Shown piece after piece: positions 27,555 to 39,951 of a DNA stretch of 64,000 nt. How positions within the stretch are numbered: position 1 is the stretch's first letter; each line of letters starts with the position of its first letter. The position numbers and the translations under genes were made by a program. This DNA comes from Spinacia oleracea (taxonomy: Eukaryota > Streptophyta > Magnoliopsida > Caryophyllales > Amaranthaceae). The DNA is taken from contig NC_079491.1 in NCBI RefSeq assembly GCF_020520425.1, forward strand, positions 29,007,449 through 29,071,448, written 5' to 3'. Under the pieces are notes generated by a model, which ran no database searches, had not been told where the DNA came from, and saw only the letters and a list, made by a program, of their open reading frames with translations.

Positions 27555-27700
27555 CTACAACCCTACCCCCACTGGTAGTGGGGGAATTATAGGGGAAATC
27601 CTTACCTCTAAAGAGCCCCTAGTGGAATTTTATCCCATAACCTTGAGGTTATGATGCCAAACTTTTACCACTAGACCAAGCCTTGCTTGGTGAGTAGTTA
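27555..27700 (-). mobile_element. Probable tRNA-derived SINE fragment
   Basis: On the minus strand a tRNA-like start (CAAGGCTTGGTCTAGTGGTA) is followed by a degenerate B-box region and a G/C-rich tail (CCACTAGGGGCTC). Structural resemblance only; it could be a decayed tRNA-like repeat. Confidence 0.45.
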
Positions 27701-29810
27701 CAAACTTGTAATGTTAGTACACACGGCAAGAAAATTCTACAACAAACATCGTGTACCGCTATTTTCCTCTAATACATAAACATTGTGTACGGCTATGAAT
27801 CACTAATAATATCCACATTTTTTTACTCATTCTTAATTAATACTCAATGAAATTATAATTAGTCTTTTTTCTTTCTCATCGGCAATTCATTCTTGACCTT
27901 CAAAAATAATTATATTGACTAATTAGATTTGGCATATTCCTTTCAACCCTACCCTCCATGTTACTCGCCTCCATTCTTTTTGGCATTGGAACGAACATGA
28001 CAAACTTTTCTATGATTTTGCACGTGGAAATTATTTCTTTAGTTTTTATTTTTGGACCATAAATTTAGAACCCGATGCAAATTTTATTTTGGATGTCCGA
28101 TATTACAATCTTCACATTTAACAATAAAAAGTTTAAAACAAAAATACAACACGCTAATTCCAGACATAAACCGGTAATTGTCTTTGGACATTTTAACAAT
28201 ACTGTAATTTTGTACTTACGTTGATGTTAGTTCCAAATAGCATGTCACCATGTCAGTGTAGGCAACTAGACTTTTTTATATGCATGCACCCCAAATTTCA
28301 CCAAATTTACAAGTTACAACCGATTGACTTTTACACTGTTTCTACATTAATTTTCACCAAATTTTCTTACTAATATATAAAAGTCAAATATTATTATGTT
28401 GTTAGATTAGTTTTATGTGTATTTTTCAATTATCAATTTTTAAAACTTTTTCTATTATGTAATTGCACATAAATACATTCAAAGTAGTGCCTTAGACAAG
28501 CAGTGGCATAGACAGGCAAATATATTAGTTAAACTATTGTAAGTATTCAAGAACATAGGAAGTATATAATAGAGATGCAACCTTGTCCGTTGTGTCTCTA
28601 AAATTGGAAAGGTTACTAGGTAAAGTTTCAGGTTTTGGTTAGATGAAGTCGATAGGGGAGAGTAATACTACATGTGAATTGAACTCGTAAAGTGGTAGTT
28701 CTATAATATTTTGGTAAACTTAAAAGGACAAATGAAAAAGAAAAAGGGGACATTCCTAAAGGGATTGAGAATAATTGTCTAAGAACATACAGTTTTCAAT
28801 ACGTATAATAATGGGGGCCATAAAATAAAAAAGTAGGTGAGGCGAATAGGGTGATAGGAGTAAGTGATAATGGTATACAGCACATGGAAATAGATAGTTC
28901 CAACTTCCAACAGAAATAGTATGTGAATCCTGGGACTTTGAACTTTGAAGTTTGAACAAGTTAGGTTGGCAACAAATAATGGCAGTCCGCGCTGGTGTGT
29001 AGCGGCCAGTGGCCTCAGCCAGAGATGTTTCCAGCTATTCACAGCTCAACCTTGAATATAACCAACTTAATTCAAATATGGAATCCAATATATAAAACTG
29101 ATTTCCCATGCCCTACAATTCCCACTCCATGCACTCACCAATCACCATTGCTGTGAATTGTGATGCAGATACAGATACAGATGCAGACACAGACACAGAC
29201 ACAGACACAGACACAGACACAGACACAGACACAGACACAGACACAGACACAGACACAGACGCGCTATTTACTAGCAATGAACGCCATTTACTAGCTTCCA
29301 ATCAATCATCTTACTCATATGTAACATAATGTACAACAATACCAATACCCAAATGTGCAATATTCATACTTATATTTATATACCCACACTGTTCACGTTT
29401 TGCTAACACATGAATAAATCCAATGAATATAATAACCTTACAACTTACAACAACCTCACTGACTCATTGACCCCAAAAAAACACTTGACCCTAAAACACT
29501 ATAATGACTTCCCCCCTTTTTTTTCTTTTCTTTTCTTTTCGAAATACTTTCTTTCTTCTTCCTTTTTACCCTTTCCAGACTGTTTCTCCCATAAAAGAAA
29601 TTTAAAAAAGAAAAAAAAAAACCTTTAACATGACAAATACAATAGGAGAAGGGAGGAAAAACGACGGGAAATGACCCACCAATTGCTCACCACCAACAAT
29701 TTTTGCCCTATATGCAGCTCTTGTGTTCAACACTTTTGAATGGTGAACGTTTTCACGTAACGCAGACACATAGCAGAGGTAGCTCCATCCATCACTCTCA
29801 GAAATAATAT
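27701..29810. other. Intergenic DNA and downstream flank of the KH gene
   Basis: AT-rich spacer with no gene I can support, apart from the hexanucleotide microsatellite listed separately. The segment just left of 29811 should contain the KH gene 3' UTR. Confidence 0.4.
29163..29261. repeat. (CAGACA)n hexanucleotide microsatellite
   Basis: About sixteen consecutive hexamers. The left end has CAGATA/CAGATG variants and the rest is pure ACAGAC. Open frames through it (Asp-Thr or Val-Ser repeats) are artefacts of the period. Confidence 0.95.
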
Positions 29811-32800
29811 TCAACGTCCAGTTTTAGCACGCTTCATCCCGCTAGTATTGAAAGGAGATACACTTCCACTTGGACCAGGACTGTCTTCTCTAAAATTTGA
29901 GTTTAGCATAGCTAGCTCCCGAAGTTGCTGTCTTTTGTAAAAGTCTTGCGATTCATCCTGCAAATGAAAATTCCACTTAACAAAAGAAATACAGAACAAT
30001 ATACAAATTAAGAACAAGTCCAAGGCATTTGCTGGCTACATACCACAGGCTTTAGCAATTCTTCTAAAATTTCTTTAGCCTGGCGCAACTTTATGTCAAT
30101 AATGTTGGGAGCCATATCAGCTTCAATCAATATGTGAAGTGGCTCATTCAGGTGTTCATAACCAGGTCTTCCTCGAAGCTTCTCTTCCTAAACCAAGGAA
30201 AAGGCATATGAGACACAAGAGTAAGTGATAATCATGCTAACTTACAAGAAACAAGCAATCCTGTCATTCTGATGGATCCATAACAATTCACCGGAAAGTG
30301 AAAATCTTACCTTGTCTGGATCTTTGATTGATCCTTTACCCCTAATGTACACGCGGCAGCCAGTCGAGGCTTCAACGCGTTTCAGAGAATTTCCTCTGGG
30401 TCCCAGGAGTCTACCAACAAAATTAAACTGAAACAAAAGGCAAACTTGGTTAACTAAAACAGTAATTTCTCGTTCAAGTATAGAGTTCAAAGCCCTACGA
30501 AAGACAATGTGCAAGTAGAACATTTAACTTACATTTGGATATGAATCGACAGGTATTTCCAACCGCATTATTTTTTTTGCAGTATATGAGCTAGGGCTCG
30601 CAGGTGCCCCTTGCCAGTCCATCGACATTCCAGGTGGACCACTCATTCTCTGTTTGAAAAAACGAGGATTCATTACATTAACCAAAAATATGTTGGTGAA
30701 GAAGAAGAGAAGGAGCTTAACAACAGTAACAAATCCTCTAAAGACTAATGAGGCTCCTAGAGTCCTAAGCTAAAGCAGGTCTGGGAAGAAGGGGGATTAC
30801 AGTAGCATTATTTCTGCAACAAATCAACAATATGCATTATTTACTGTTTAAGACGTTAGCCATTATAAACCAAAGCATAAGAATAGGTTTGGAGCATCCA
30901 ACAAGGCCAAAAATGGACACAAAAAGTACAATAGAGAAGCCTAAAACGCTTGCAGCTCCACGAACCACTAGATCGGCAAAGAAATTATCGCAACTCAACC
31001 AAAAAGCTATTCTGAAAAGCTCCCGGAAAGCTTTTTTCCTGTTGTACCAGCTACGGATCCTCAATGGCTTACTCTGCGATCTTGGCAGTTTTAAACGCTG
31101 CATCGCTTCTCAAATTCAGTCACATCAGTGATCTGTACACATTGTCTCCCTGTACTCTAATCATTGAGCTTTGTCAATTCCTCTCTCAACGCCTACTTCA
31201 TTTGTTTGTGGCTTATTGCCGTTTTAGCTTCACTTAAATATTCACGACATCTTTCCAATCTCCCCTCCCCTCTCATGTCCCCTCACCACGTTAGTCTCGC
31301 TGCTTATGTTGATGGAGGACTTGATAATTTGATACTGTATAGGTCTATGAGACACGACTCTAGATTTCTATCACGAGAATCTCATAGAGAAGCTAGATCT
31401 GCATGAAAATAGTCACATGACTTCTTGGCAACCATCACTAGATTAATTTGAATAAAGATGTGACGCAAAATATTGAACTCCTGCAATATGATTATATACA
31501 CTTCATACTTTCCTAGGAAAAAGGGCAAGTTCAATGCTAATACTAGCACAAGGGATTATTTTTAGTATTAGGGTGTTCTGGATCATTCCTTCTTTTCTTT
31601 TCCCTATTAAGCGGGGGAGGGGAAAAAACCATAGAATGTGCTATGCTATTTGTTTGAAACACAGCTAACCGTATAGATGGAACCTAATTGATCAGATAGT
31701 AGTAGTACTGGAGTAGTGCTAAAATGCTGACCAGATGATGAATTGTTGTTTTGAGTAAATTCAATCGAACACCTCCAGAGGACTTAGGATCTTAAACAAA
31801 AAACCAACATGTTACCTAAAGACAATTCCACAAATCCCTTACATATTAAAGGAGATGATTACACGGGTAGAAGAAAATCAGCAACACAATCATCACCGTG
31901 ATCATCCGGCAAGTAATGCAACCAAGGTAATGTAATTGTCAAATGTAAAGGGGAAACCTTTTTGGATACAATATTACCGTTAAAATGCATAGAAGTGAAT
32001 GGCATGTTGCACGCCAAGAAATATTGAAAAGGCATGAGAACAAGTACAAGTCCAAGTCAAGACAGACCTAGAATCATTTTGATGCAAGACTCCAATTCAA
32101 CATCTCAGGAGTTGTCCAGGTGATCCTTTCTGTTTGACCAAGTGATAATGCTTATAAGCACAATTGTTCATAAATATTTGCTAAGAAGCTACAATTTATG
32201 TAACACAAGGACTTTGGACTTAACCAGTACGGGGGATAGTAAGGTCTCCATCTCAGCTACAATTAACACTTCAATAATTTGGTTGACAAGACATCCAAAA
32301 ATGAAATTCAAAAAATCGTGGGATATATAAGCTTGTCTACTTGGGTACTGATGTTCTCTAAATCTCATGAATGAGACCCCATGCTTACTAGTGTGGCAGT
32401 AAAGTTTACCAACTCAGCAAGTTAGGAACATGAGCTCAAATGAACGGCCGCCCCTAGATGATTACTAAGGAAGATTGGCAGGGGAGTTTCGTAAAACAAA
32501 ACAAGAAAAAATTCACAACTTCCAAGTTCCAGGAACTTTTCCTGCAATGCTGAATAAAGACCTACAATTCCAACTACGACTAATACGAGAAATCTTTCAA
32601 AAAGAAATTAAAAGATGCACTAGAGATGAGGAGGCCAAAAGCATAGAACTAATAGGGAAATTCCAAAAAAAAACACTAAATAGGAAAATAGAATCCTAGT
32701 GGCAGCACGAGTCTGAAGTAAAGTGAGAAAGGAGAGTAAAAATAGCTAATTCTTCAACAGACAAGCATCTAAATTCCATCTTTGAAAGCTTTTTACATAC

Positions 32801-33864
32801 AACAGCAGCCATATATGAGAATCCAGTTGCAGAAAGTACCTCTTGATGTAGGCCGTTCCATCCACCATATCCACCTCCATGGATATTAGAAACTAAATTT
32901 GAAGATGCCATAGGACTGGGGCTCCTATGTTGACGCCTATCAAAATCACCAAAACCTTGACTAGGCAACATACCAGAAACCCTCAATATCTCTGCAGCAA
33001 TCAATCAGAAACATGTTAGAAATGTACGGAGTATATTAATACACTCAATACTGCTGCCTTTGCTTTAAACAATTCAAGCTGCCGAAAATCGGGTCGATAA
33101 ATATCAAATTGTAGCAATTCTCAAGTTGTCCACATTATTAAAAAAAGAAAAAGAAAAAGAAAAAAGGAGTTGCAGACATTCGTCACTGAACACAGAGAAC
33201 AGCAGTAGGAAGGTTAGGCAAATACATGTGGTGTAATTAGTTGACACATCATAATGTTGTCAGAGGAATAGTTACAGATTGAAATCCCAGATGAATCAAA
33301 TTGATACTCAGCTGGTGAAGAAGTATTATTCAAGCTAGACAAATATATCCCAACTGTCAATCAAATTCTATTAATTGGATTTTAAAAAAAAAATAGAAAA
33401 ATGCCAGTTGATTCAGATTCAAGGATCCCAGGTGGCCTCCAAAGAAAAAGGCAGATCCAGTAAACGAAAAAGGGGAAAAAGAAAGAACCTTGATTTAAGA
33501 GGCGGCTGCATATGGGGAGGACTTGCATGAAAGGACCCAATTTCTGATGTTCATTCAGCAACTCCGTCAAGTATTGACTGCACCCATTTACCCACAAAAT
33601 AGACTAGACCAAGTCAATCTTCTTATCATCAAAAATCATACAAGTAGAAATTCATAATAAACCAACTAAAAATAATTAAGAGCAGAAGTAGGGTTTGAAG
33701 TTGGAAGGAGTGTGAAAGTAGTGTTAAGTAAGTAGGGTTTTAATTAATTAATTGATTTTAAAAATAAAGGGGGTAGACCTATCATCAGAGGCAGCGGCGG
33801 CACTTCTAATCTGAGGAGAGACTGCTCTTGCTGGTGAGAAGTTTGGATTATATAGTCCTGACAT
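29811..33864 (-). CDS. Quaking-like KH/STAR-domain RNA-binding protein (At3g08620/At2g38610-like)
   Basis: An RNA-binding protein of the STAR/quaking class, expected to act in mRNA processing or stability. Seven minus-strand exons: 33864-33779, 33577-33489, 32991-32840, 30649-30533, 30427-30311, 30187-30044 and 29957-29811 (TGA), giving 283 aa, the usual length for this plant family. The N terminus is [20 protein letters not shown]. The STAR dimerisation-like segment (about 29-60, [20 protein letters not shown]) is followed by a Ser/Pro-Gly linker. The KH domain has the GxxG loop as GPRG (157-160). The C terminus [15 protein letters not shown] ends in a basic, possibly nuclear-localising, patch. 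All splice borders are GT-AG and phases agree. The 5' leader is pyrimidine-rich on the coding strand (a GAA-repeat on plus near 34010-34034). Intron 3 is long (2.2 kb) with no element recognised. Confidence 0.95.
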
Positions 33865-35053
33865 GATTTCTTTATCTTTCTTTATAATTATATAAGGACC
33901 CAATTTTTGATAGATGTTCGCACCCAGATGTAATAAGGTAAGAACCTCCCAGTTGGCGGTGGTGATGGAAGGGAAAGAAGGTGGAGGTGGTGGGAGGGGG
34001 GCGGAGAGAGAAGAAGAAGAAGAAGAAGAAGAAGGGGGAAGAGAGAGAAAGGGTGGAGGCTTTTTATGTTGCAGAAGAAAAGGAGGAGACACAAAAGGGA
34101 AAAAAGGGTTTTTGTAAGAAAAAGGAAACCACACACCTTTTTTTATTTTTATTTTTTTTTTTTCTTATTAATAACTCAGTAGTCTGTAGTAAAAAAGTGG
34201 AGTGATTAAATAAAAAAAGAAAAAATAAATAAATAAAAATGGTGAAAGAGTGAACAGTAGTAGACCCTCCCCCTTCCGATGCGCTTACTTCTATCGCTTT
34301 TCCCCTTGATTTTTGCTGTTTTTTTTTTCCTTTTTCTTTTCTTGTAAAGTCCGTGGAATTAAATATTGTGCTCCTACTACCCTAAAATTAAAGACAGTCG
34401 CAAGATGGTCTTTCCTCGTGATTAAATTTTAGACAAAGGTCGTAACTCGTACGGGATACACTTGCGTTTAGGGATTTCATTCTCAATCCAACATGTTAAA
34501 CTCCGACCATTTATAATCTAAATCGTTTAAAATCGTAATTGTTTATTCGAACTCGACCCATTCTGATCCATTATATTAAACCCAAATTCAACACAACCCA
34601 TTAATATTGGTCCGATTAAGATTTAAAATCCAATAACATATCGATCTGTGACAATCCGAACCGAACGATCTGAAACTCGTTTCTGACTCGATCCGTATCA
34701 ACCCGAATCTGTTCCAACCAAAGGAAAATATTTTAATCCCATGCGTTTGCAACCCCTGACCCGTTTAATCTGAATCGTTTCAACTTGTGAGCCATTTAAT
34801 CTGAATTGTTTTAAGACGTGACTCGTTTATTCAGAACTGGTTATAACTTGTAAGGCCCTGTTTAGTTCACCTTATTTCAGGACCTTATTACTTATTTCAG
34901 CTTTAATCAGATCAGACCAGATCAGATCAGATCAGACCTGATCTGATCAGATCAAAAAAATAAGTTCAGATCAGATCAGACAAGAACCGATTATTATGAT
35001 TATTATAATTATTATATATTTATATCATTGTCAAGGGATACACTTGCCTTTTC
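33865..35053. other. KH gene 5' leader/promoter and repeat-rich spacer
   Basis: Holds a (GAA)n tract at about 34010-34034 and low-complexity A/T runs. A degenerate CCCGAACC-type repeat block is at about 34500-34850. An array of AGATC pentamers is at about 34905-34985. A GGCCCTGTTTAGTTCACC end at about 34855 resembles a TIR element terminus, but no partner was found. Confidence 0.5.
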
Positions 35054-35339
35054 CAGCCGTATTTATTTAAGAGATACACTTACCATTTTTAGTAACTTAT
35101 CAACACCACCATCTAATTAAATAATCTATCTAATATATCATATGGTCCACCACCCTATTAACACAAATAATTTCAGAACTACACCCCACCTCCCACCCCC
35201 TAAAATGACATGGTCCCCACTTATTTTACCTATTAGAATATCTACCTAACCTCACTTGTTTTATTACTTTATTTCATTCAATTTTTCATCTTAATACACG
35301 TGCCGGCCAAGTCTACCCCTTAAATAAATACGGAGGGAG
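35054..35339 (-). mobile_element. Stowaway-like MITE (copy B of the 3848 family, opposite orientation)
   Basis: The right end TTAAATAAATACGGAGGGAG is followed by TA, and the left end is a degenerate CCGTATTTATTTAAGAGATA. The interior is the reverse complement of the copy at 3848-4102 (compare AAAATGACATGGTCCCCAC and AGTAACTTATCAACACCACC). Confidence 0.8.
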
Positions 35340-35496
35340 TATTAATTAAGGCATAAAAAACATTAACAAAACATTCAAATTCATCATGTCCAAATTAAAA
35401 CCATTAAGTCCATTTCAGAAACAATATGATCAGGTCTTGTCCATGTCAAAACTGATTTTTATAGATCAGAACCATTATATATCTAGACCAGAACTG

Positions 35497-35588
35497 ATAT
35501 AGTACGAAAAATTGCTCCGAAGAGCTCATTTGAGATCAAAAAGTACTAAGGGACGGAGGTAAAAACACTATAAAATATGAATATATCA
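35497..35588 (-). repeat. Stub of the 3' LTR of the old Athila element
   Basis: The minus strand starts TGATATATTC and keeps the family landmarks: a TTTTTACC..CCGTCCCTTAGTAC segment and GAGCTCTT.GGAGC. Homology to the other LTRs ends near 35497. About 90 bp of roughly 1.4 kb remain. Confidence 0.75.
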
Positions 35589-35715
35589 AACTCCACCAAG
35601 CTAGATATTTGCTTGTCCCTAAGCAAAGAAATCATTGATGAATACATAAATCAACTTCACCGCGAAAAAAACATTTCAGAACAATGGGTACGGTTCAAGG
35701 TAAAATCCAATAAGC

Positions 35716-37160
35716 TGTTAGGTTATGATACATATAAAGCATATATATTTCATGCGGAAAAACCATAAAGCCAGGAATCCAAATTAATAGCCACATAACA
35801 ATTAGCATAATTTAGGATGCACACTTTTGTAGCGTGCCCTCCCTAGCTGCTCCCGAACCGAACAAGAACAAGTTTAGAAATCCAAGTGTAGTCCCTCCGT
35901 AGATAGTCCACAGCACGTTCGGATCCGCCTTAGATTTAATTAACTAGAATTCAACCTAAGGTTTTTAAGTTATTCGAATATAATTGTGACAAATTATTAT
36001 CTTAGTTTTAACCTTAAAACTATATGAATACTTGAATTGGGTGTTTATAAATTGTGAATTCCATCACCTATTTATAGGGTTGGAATAATGGATTAGAAGC
36101 CTACTAGGTTTCAATTAATCTAATCCTATTAGAATTAGACATTAATTAAAACTAATAAGTTAATGTTTGATTAAACAACTAACTCTAGTAGCTTTAGGAA
36201 ATTAATCTTTAATCTAATCCTAATTGCTTAAGGATTCGACGTATGCACGAACTCAACGCACACACGCACGCACATCCCACGAGGGGCGCTGGACGCGAGC
36301 GCGCACGGAGCAGGATCGACCCACAGCGCTGCGGCCCATCGCTTGGGCGCGCCAGCCTTGCCTTGCTCGCTGGGCCTGGCCTTGCGCGCTGCTTGGCTGG
36401 GCCTGCGTGCCTTGGCGGGTTGTTGTGCTGCCTTGCGCGCATGGGCTTGCTAGGCGTAGGCCTGGCTTCGTGTTGGGCCTTGCGTCTAGCAAGCTCGTCC
36501 GATGTTTATTTCGTACAACGCGCTTCCAATTAATTTTCCGATTCCGGAATTCATTTCCGATTCGAACAATATTTAATATTTTCGATTCCGGAATTAATTT
36601 CCGTTTCGAACAAATATTTAATATTTCCGATTTTGGAAATATTTTCCGATTCCGATAATATTTCCGATTCCGACAATATTTCCATTTCCGGCAATATTTC
36701 CGATTCTGGCAATATTTCCATTTCCAATAATATTTTCCGATACGTACCATGTTTCCGTTTCCTGCAACATCTACGACTTGGATAATATTTATATTTCCGA
36801 TACGATCCATATTTCCGTTTCCGGCAATATCATTGTTTCCGGAGTATTCATAATTTGCCTTTTGACGATTTCAGCTCCCACTGGAACCGAGATCCGTCAA
36901 TTCCGAATATCCATAAATGGAGTATTTAATTCACTTAAATACTTTATCCATTCATGTGCTATTTGTGTGACCCTACTTCAGTCAAGACTAAGTTGTGGAT
37001 TAATATTATTAATTCCACTTGAACTGAAGCGGCCTCTAGCTAGGCATACAGTTCACTTAATCTCACTGAATTATTAACTTGTATAATTAATTAATACTGA
37101 ACCGCATTTATTAGACTTAGCATTGAATGCATACTTGGACCAAGGGCATTATTTCCTTCA
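35716..37160 (-). mobile_element. Solo LTR of a copia-type element, TSD TAAGC/CAAGC
   Basis: The minus strand begins TGAAGGAAATAATGCCCTTG and ends CATAACCTAACA. It is flanked by TAAGC (35711-35715) and CAAGC (37161-37165). The empty-site sequence is deduced from the homologous region of the young Athila (about 49515-49535, reverse strand), which matches across the joint. The interior has a GC-rich block (about 36270-36500) and many degenerate TTTCCGATTCCGG units (about 36530-36850). Open frames inside are incidental. No internal retrotransposon sequence remains, so this is a recombination product. Confidence 0.85.
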
Positions 37161-37165
37161 CAAGC

Positions 37166-38411
37166 ATGCATCAATGCCAACCAATCAAATCCAATTGACC
37201 ACAAATCTTCCCTAACAATTGTCACTTAGAGAAAACCACAAGTGTATATGGAATTCAAGGCTAGTGCTTACACACTCTTCACTCATTTATATGGCGGGTA
37301 AAAGATGTACCCGTTCTCTCCCCTCCCAACAATTTATGTGAACAATGCCCTCCCAAACTCACAACACTTGTGTGTTTAAAAGAACATGCACTCAACCTAG
37401 CAGTAGACTCGGAATATGTCATGTCATAACTTTCATTGATAAACAACTACTTTCACATTAATATGACTCTATGCAAAAAGGTTGGAAGGTCTAGATGTAT
37501 CCTATGCATGCAAAAATCTAGGCTAATACCCTTTAAATCGTCAATACTGTACCCGATGGCCTTTTTGTGCTTTTTAAACACATTAAGAAGTTGGGATAAC
37601 TGGTCTGCATCAAGTGCAGCACTGAAAATCACAGATCAAAGCTATTCATCAGCCAAAAATGCATATTTCAGATTAGCAGGAAGAGGTTTAAGTTCGGATT
37701 TCTTTACCTCTTTTACAGAACAAACCGGCCGAACTAACCTCATCACTTTGGTGCTCTCCTCGGGTTCAAGCTCTCCACCATCAAGAGCTAACTATAGAGC
37801 ATCCACTTCAGCACTCCAAGAACTGCTATCGCCTGCAGAAGATTCACAACAAAGCACTGCCTCCAAGGGATCCCTTTCGAGAACTTGGGAGACGTTATCT
37901 CGCATAATAAAATCAACTTCATCGATTCGATAGCATTGTTCTTCCTCTAGCATGGCACTCTTTAAGGCACTATTCAGATTAAAAGTCACCTTATTATCCC
38001 CAACAGACAAAGTCAATTTCCCACTTTTAACATCAATGACCGCACCTGCCGTGTGAAGGAAGGGTCTACCTAAGATAATGGGAATTTGAGAATCCTCTTG
38101 CATGTCTAGTACTACAAAGTCCACAGGTATATAGAATTTACCTATGCTAACGGGGACGTCCTCTAAAACACCTAAGGGGTATTTAACAGAACGGTCGGCC
38201 ATTTGCAGAGTGATATTAGTAACTTTAAGCTCACCCATGTTCAATTTAGTATAAACAGACAAGGGCATAACAAACACACTAGCACCTAAATCACATAAAG
38301 CCTTATCGATAAAAACGGTGCCAATGTTACATGGGATGGAAAAAATCTCGGGGTCTTTAAGTTTAGGTGGAGACTTGTTTTGTAAATAAGCACTACATTC
38401 CTCAGTAAAAG
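37166..38411 (-). pseudogene. Old Athila: protease region of pol and joined 3' non-coding segment
   Basis: On the minus strand, 38411 to about 37500 matches the protease-to-linker part of the young copy. It includes the aspartic protease motif CDLGAS, ILGRPFLHTAGAVIDV and the downstream acidic linker. A stop codon and frameshift break the frame near 37790. At about 37491 homology jumps to sequence related to the antisense-ORF leader of the young copy, so reverse transcriptase, RNase H and integrase are deleted. Its first codons are cut off by the young element inserted at 38412. Confidence 0.85.
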
Positions 38412-39817
38412 TGATATGCATGTTTTATATAGTATTTTTACCCCCGTCCCTTAGTGCTTTTATGTGTCAAACGTGCTCTTAGGAGCCGTTTCTAGTACTA
38501 ATGTGTGTTATTGAGTGTGCCTTGAGTTTCAGGTTTGATTATGAGAAATTGGTCGTTTTAGACCCGTTTCATTGTTGATCTAGGCCACTATATGAGTCCG
38601 AGAAGTTCGGGACCTCCATCGTCGACTTTCGGGAGCCTTGGATGCTTATGGTTGAGCCCCGGGAGTTAGACTCAGTGATATGGGCGAGCTACATTGAAGA
38701 TTGCAAATCGCCCAGGAATCTGTGGGCGAAATGCAACCATCGGGCGGATTTATAAGTAATATGGAATCATCAACGCGCGCCCGATCGGGCGCATCTCGCC
38801 CGATCCGGATCGGGCGGTCAATCTAGAGGCTGTATGGAGAGTTCAAAAACCGCCCGATCGGGCGGATTTTGGACCGATCGGGCCGACTATCGAGTGGATC
38901 GCCCGATCGGGCGAAGCGACGCCCGATCGGGCGACGCCAACCCCCAGCACTTATGCGCGAGTTTTCTTTCCGTTTTTTGGGCTTTATTTTGGGCAAACTA
39001 TATAAGCAAGCCTTAATTGTTTTTAGAGAACATCTTATTTTCTAGTATTAGCCCCTTAGTTTATTTCTCTTAGCTTTGTTTTCTCTCTAAATTTATGCAA
39101 ACACTTAGTTTTCAATTTCAATAAAAATTCAAGCTTTCTATTTCTCTTGTTCTTCAATTAAGGTATTGTTCTTTATTTCAATTCTTTGTTTAGCTTTAAT
39201 TATGTTTTCAATCATGCTAATTGCTTTGTTTATTGTTAATATGCTTGAGTAGTCTATTTTCTAGGGTTTGGGGATCCATGAATAATATGAAGGGATATTG
39301 AATAATTGTGATTGTTGGCATTGTAATTAATTCCTATTGATTGGTTTATTTCACTATACAATTAGATTTTGCGCAGGTTTAATTGTGGTAGTTATGCAAT
39401 TATAAATTAAGATTCGAGAGATGCAATTTGATGTTTAGGCTTGTGTCAATAGGTGGAATTAGAGTTAATACGTAGCGACAGCCCGTTAATTCTAAGTCTA
39501 TGATTAGTATCGATTCGAGAGAGCATGCTAGTCTAATTAATTACTTTGTTGAATATCGTGATTGTTCATTGTCCTGGATTGTTATCTGTTGGTGAACCTA
39601 TGCCCTAGATTCCTTAATATATTGATTCCTAGTTGTTTAAATATCGCCGTAGTTTTAGCAAACCATCAAACCAACTCTTGTTCACAATAGTCTAGATTAA
39701 TTAATTGATAGTTGAAAGAACACCTGTTTCCCTGTGGGTTCGATCCTGACTTCCCTTGCTACCTAGCTAGTGGACCTTAGGTTATTTTTTATTAGGTGAT
39801 AGGACTTTAGCCTGTCA
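38412..39817 (+). repeat. 5' LTR of the young Athila element
   Basis: 1406 bp, TGATATGCAT...TAGCCTGTCA. A palindrome array lies at about 38779-38936 (GCCCGATCGGGC and variants), with a TATA box downstream at 38998-39006. The rest is AT-rich. One of the palindromes reads GGACCGATCGGGCC here where the 3' LTR has GGCCCGATCGGGCC. Confidence 0.95.
38998..39006 (+). promoter_or_regulatory. LTR TATA box (CTATATAAG)
   Basis: CTATATAAG lies about 60 bp downstream of the palindrome array, in the position expected for the U3 core promoter. The same box is at 50225-50233 in the 3' LTR. The transcription start is not mapped. Confidence 0.6.
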
Positions 39818-39822
39818 AAATT

Positions 39823-39840
39823 TGGCGCCGTTGCCGGGGA
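39823..39840 (+). other. Primer-binding site of the young Athila
   Basis: TGGCGCCGTTGCCGGGGA sits five bases after the LTR end. This is the Athila-type site, generally held to pair with the 3' end of tRNA-Asp. The older copy has the diverged form with GGCGTCGTTTCCGGGGA on the minus strand (about 53035-53052). Confidence 0.8.
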
Positions 39841-39951
39841 GACGGTTTTATTTTCTATTGTTGATTGCTTATCCTAGATTATTGTTTGTTACTACTCAAG
39901 GAACTCACGTTCCTTGAGACCGGATCTCACATTGTTTTGTAGTCTTTGTCT

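Noticed and set aside
29108-29329. Asp-Thr and Val-Ser repeat open frames on both strands
   Set aside because: They are translations of the hexanucleotide microsatellite; no flanking coding signal.
33888-34205. Glu-rich and Ser/Pro-rich frames around the GAA tract
   Set aside because: Low-complexity translation of the KH gene leader; the true start at 33864 is supported by family conservation.
36209-36810. GC-rich frames up to 185 codons on either strand
   Set aside because: They lie in the solo copia LTR and only follow its composition and TTTCCG repeats.
37436-37933. Plus-strand 165-codon frame
   Set aside because: It is the antisense of the old Athila pol fragment; the same shadow appears over the young pol.
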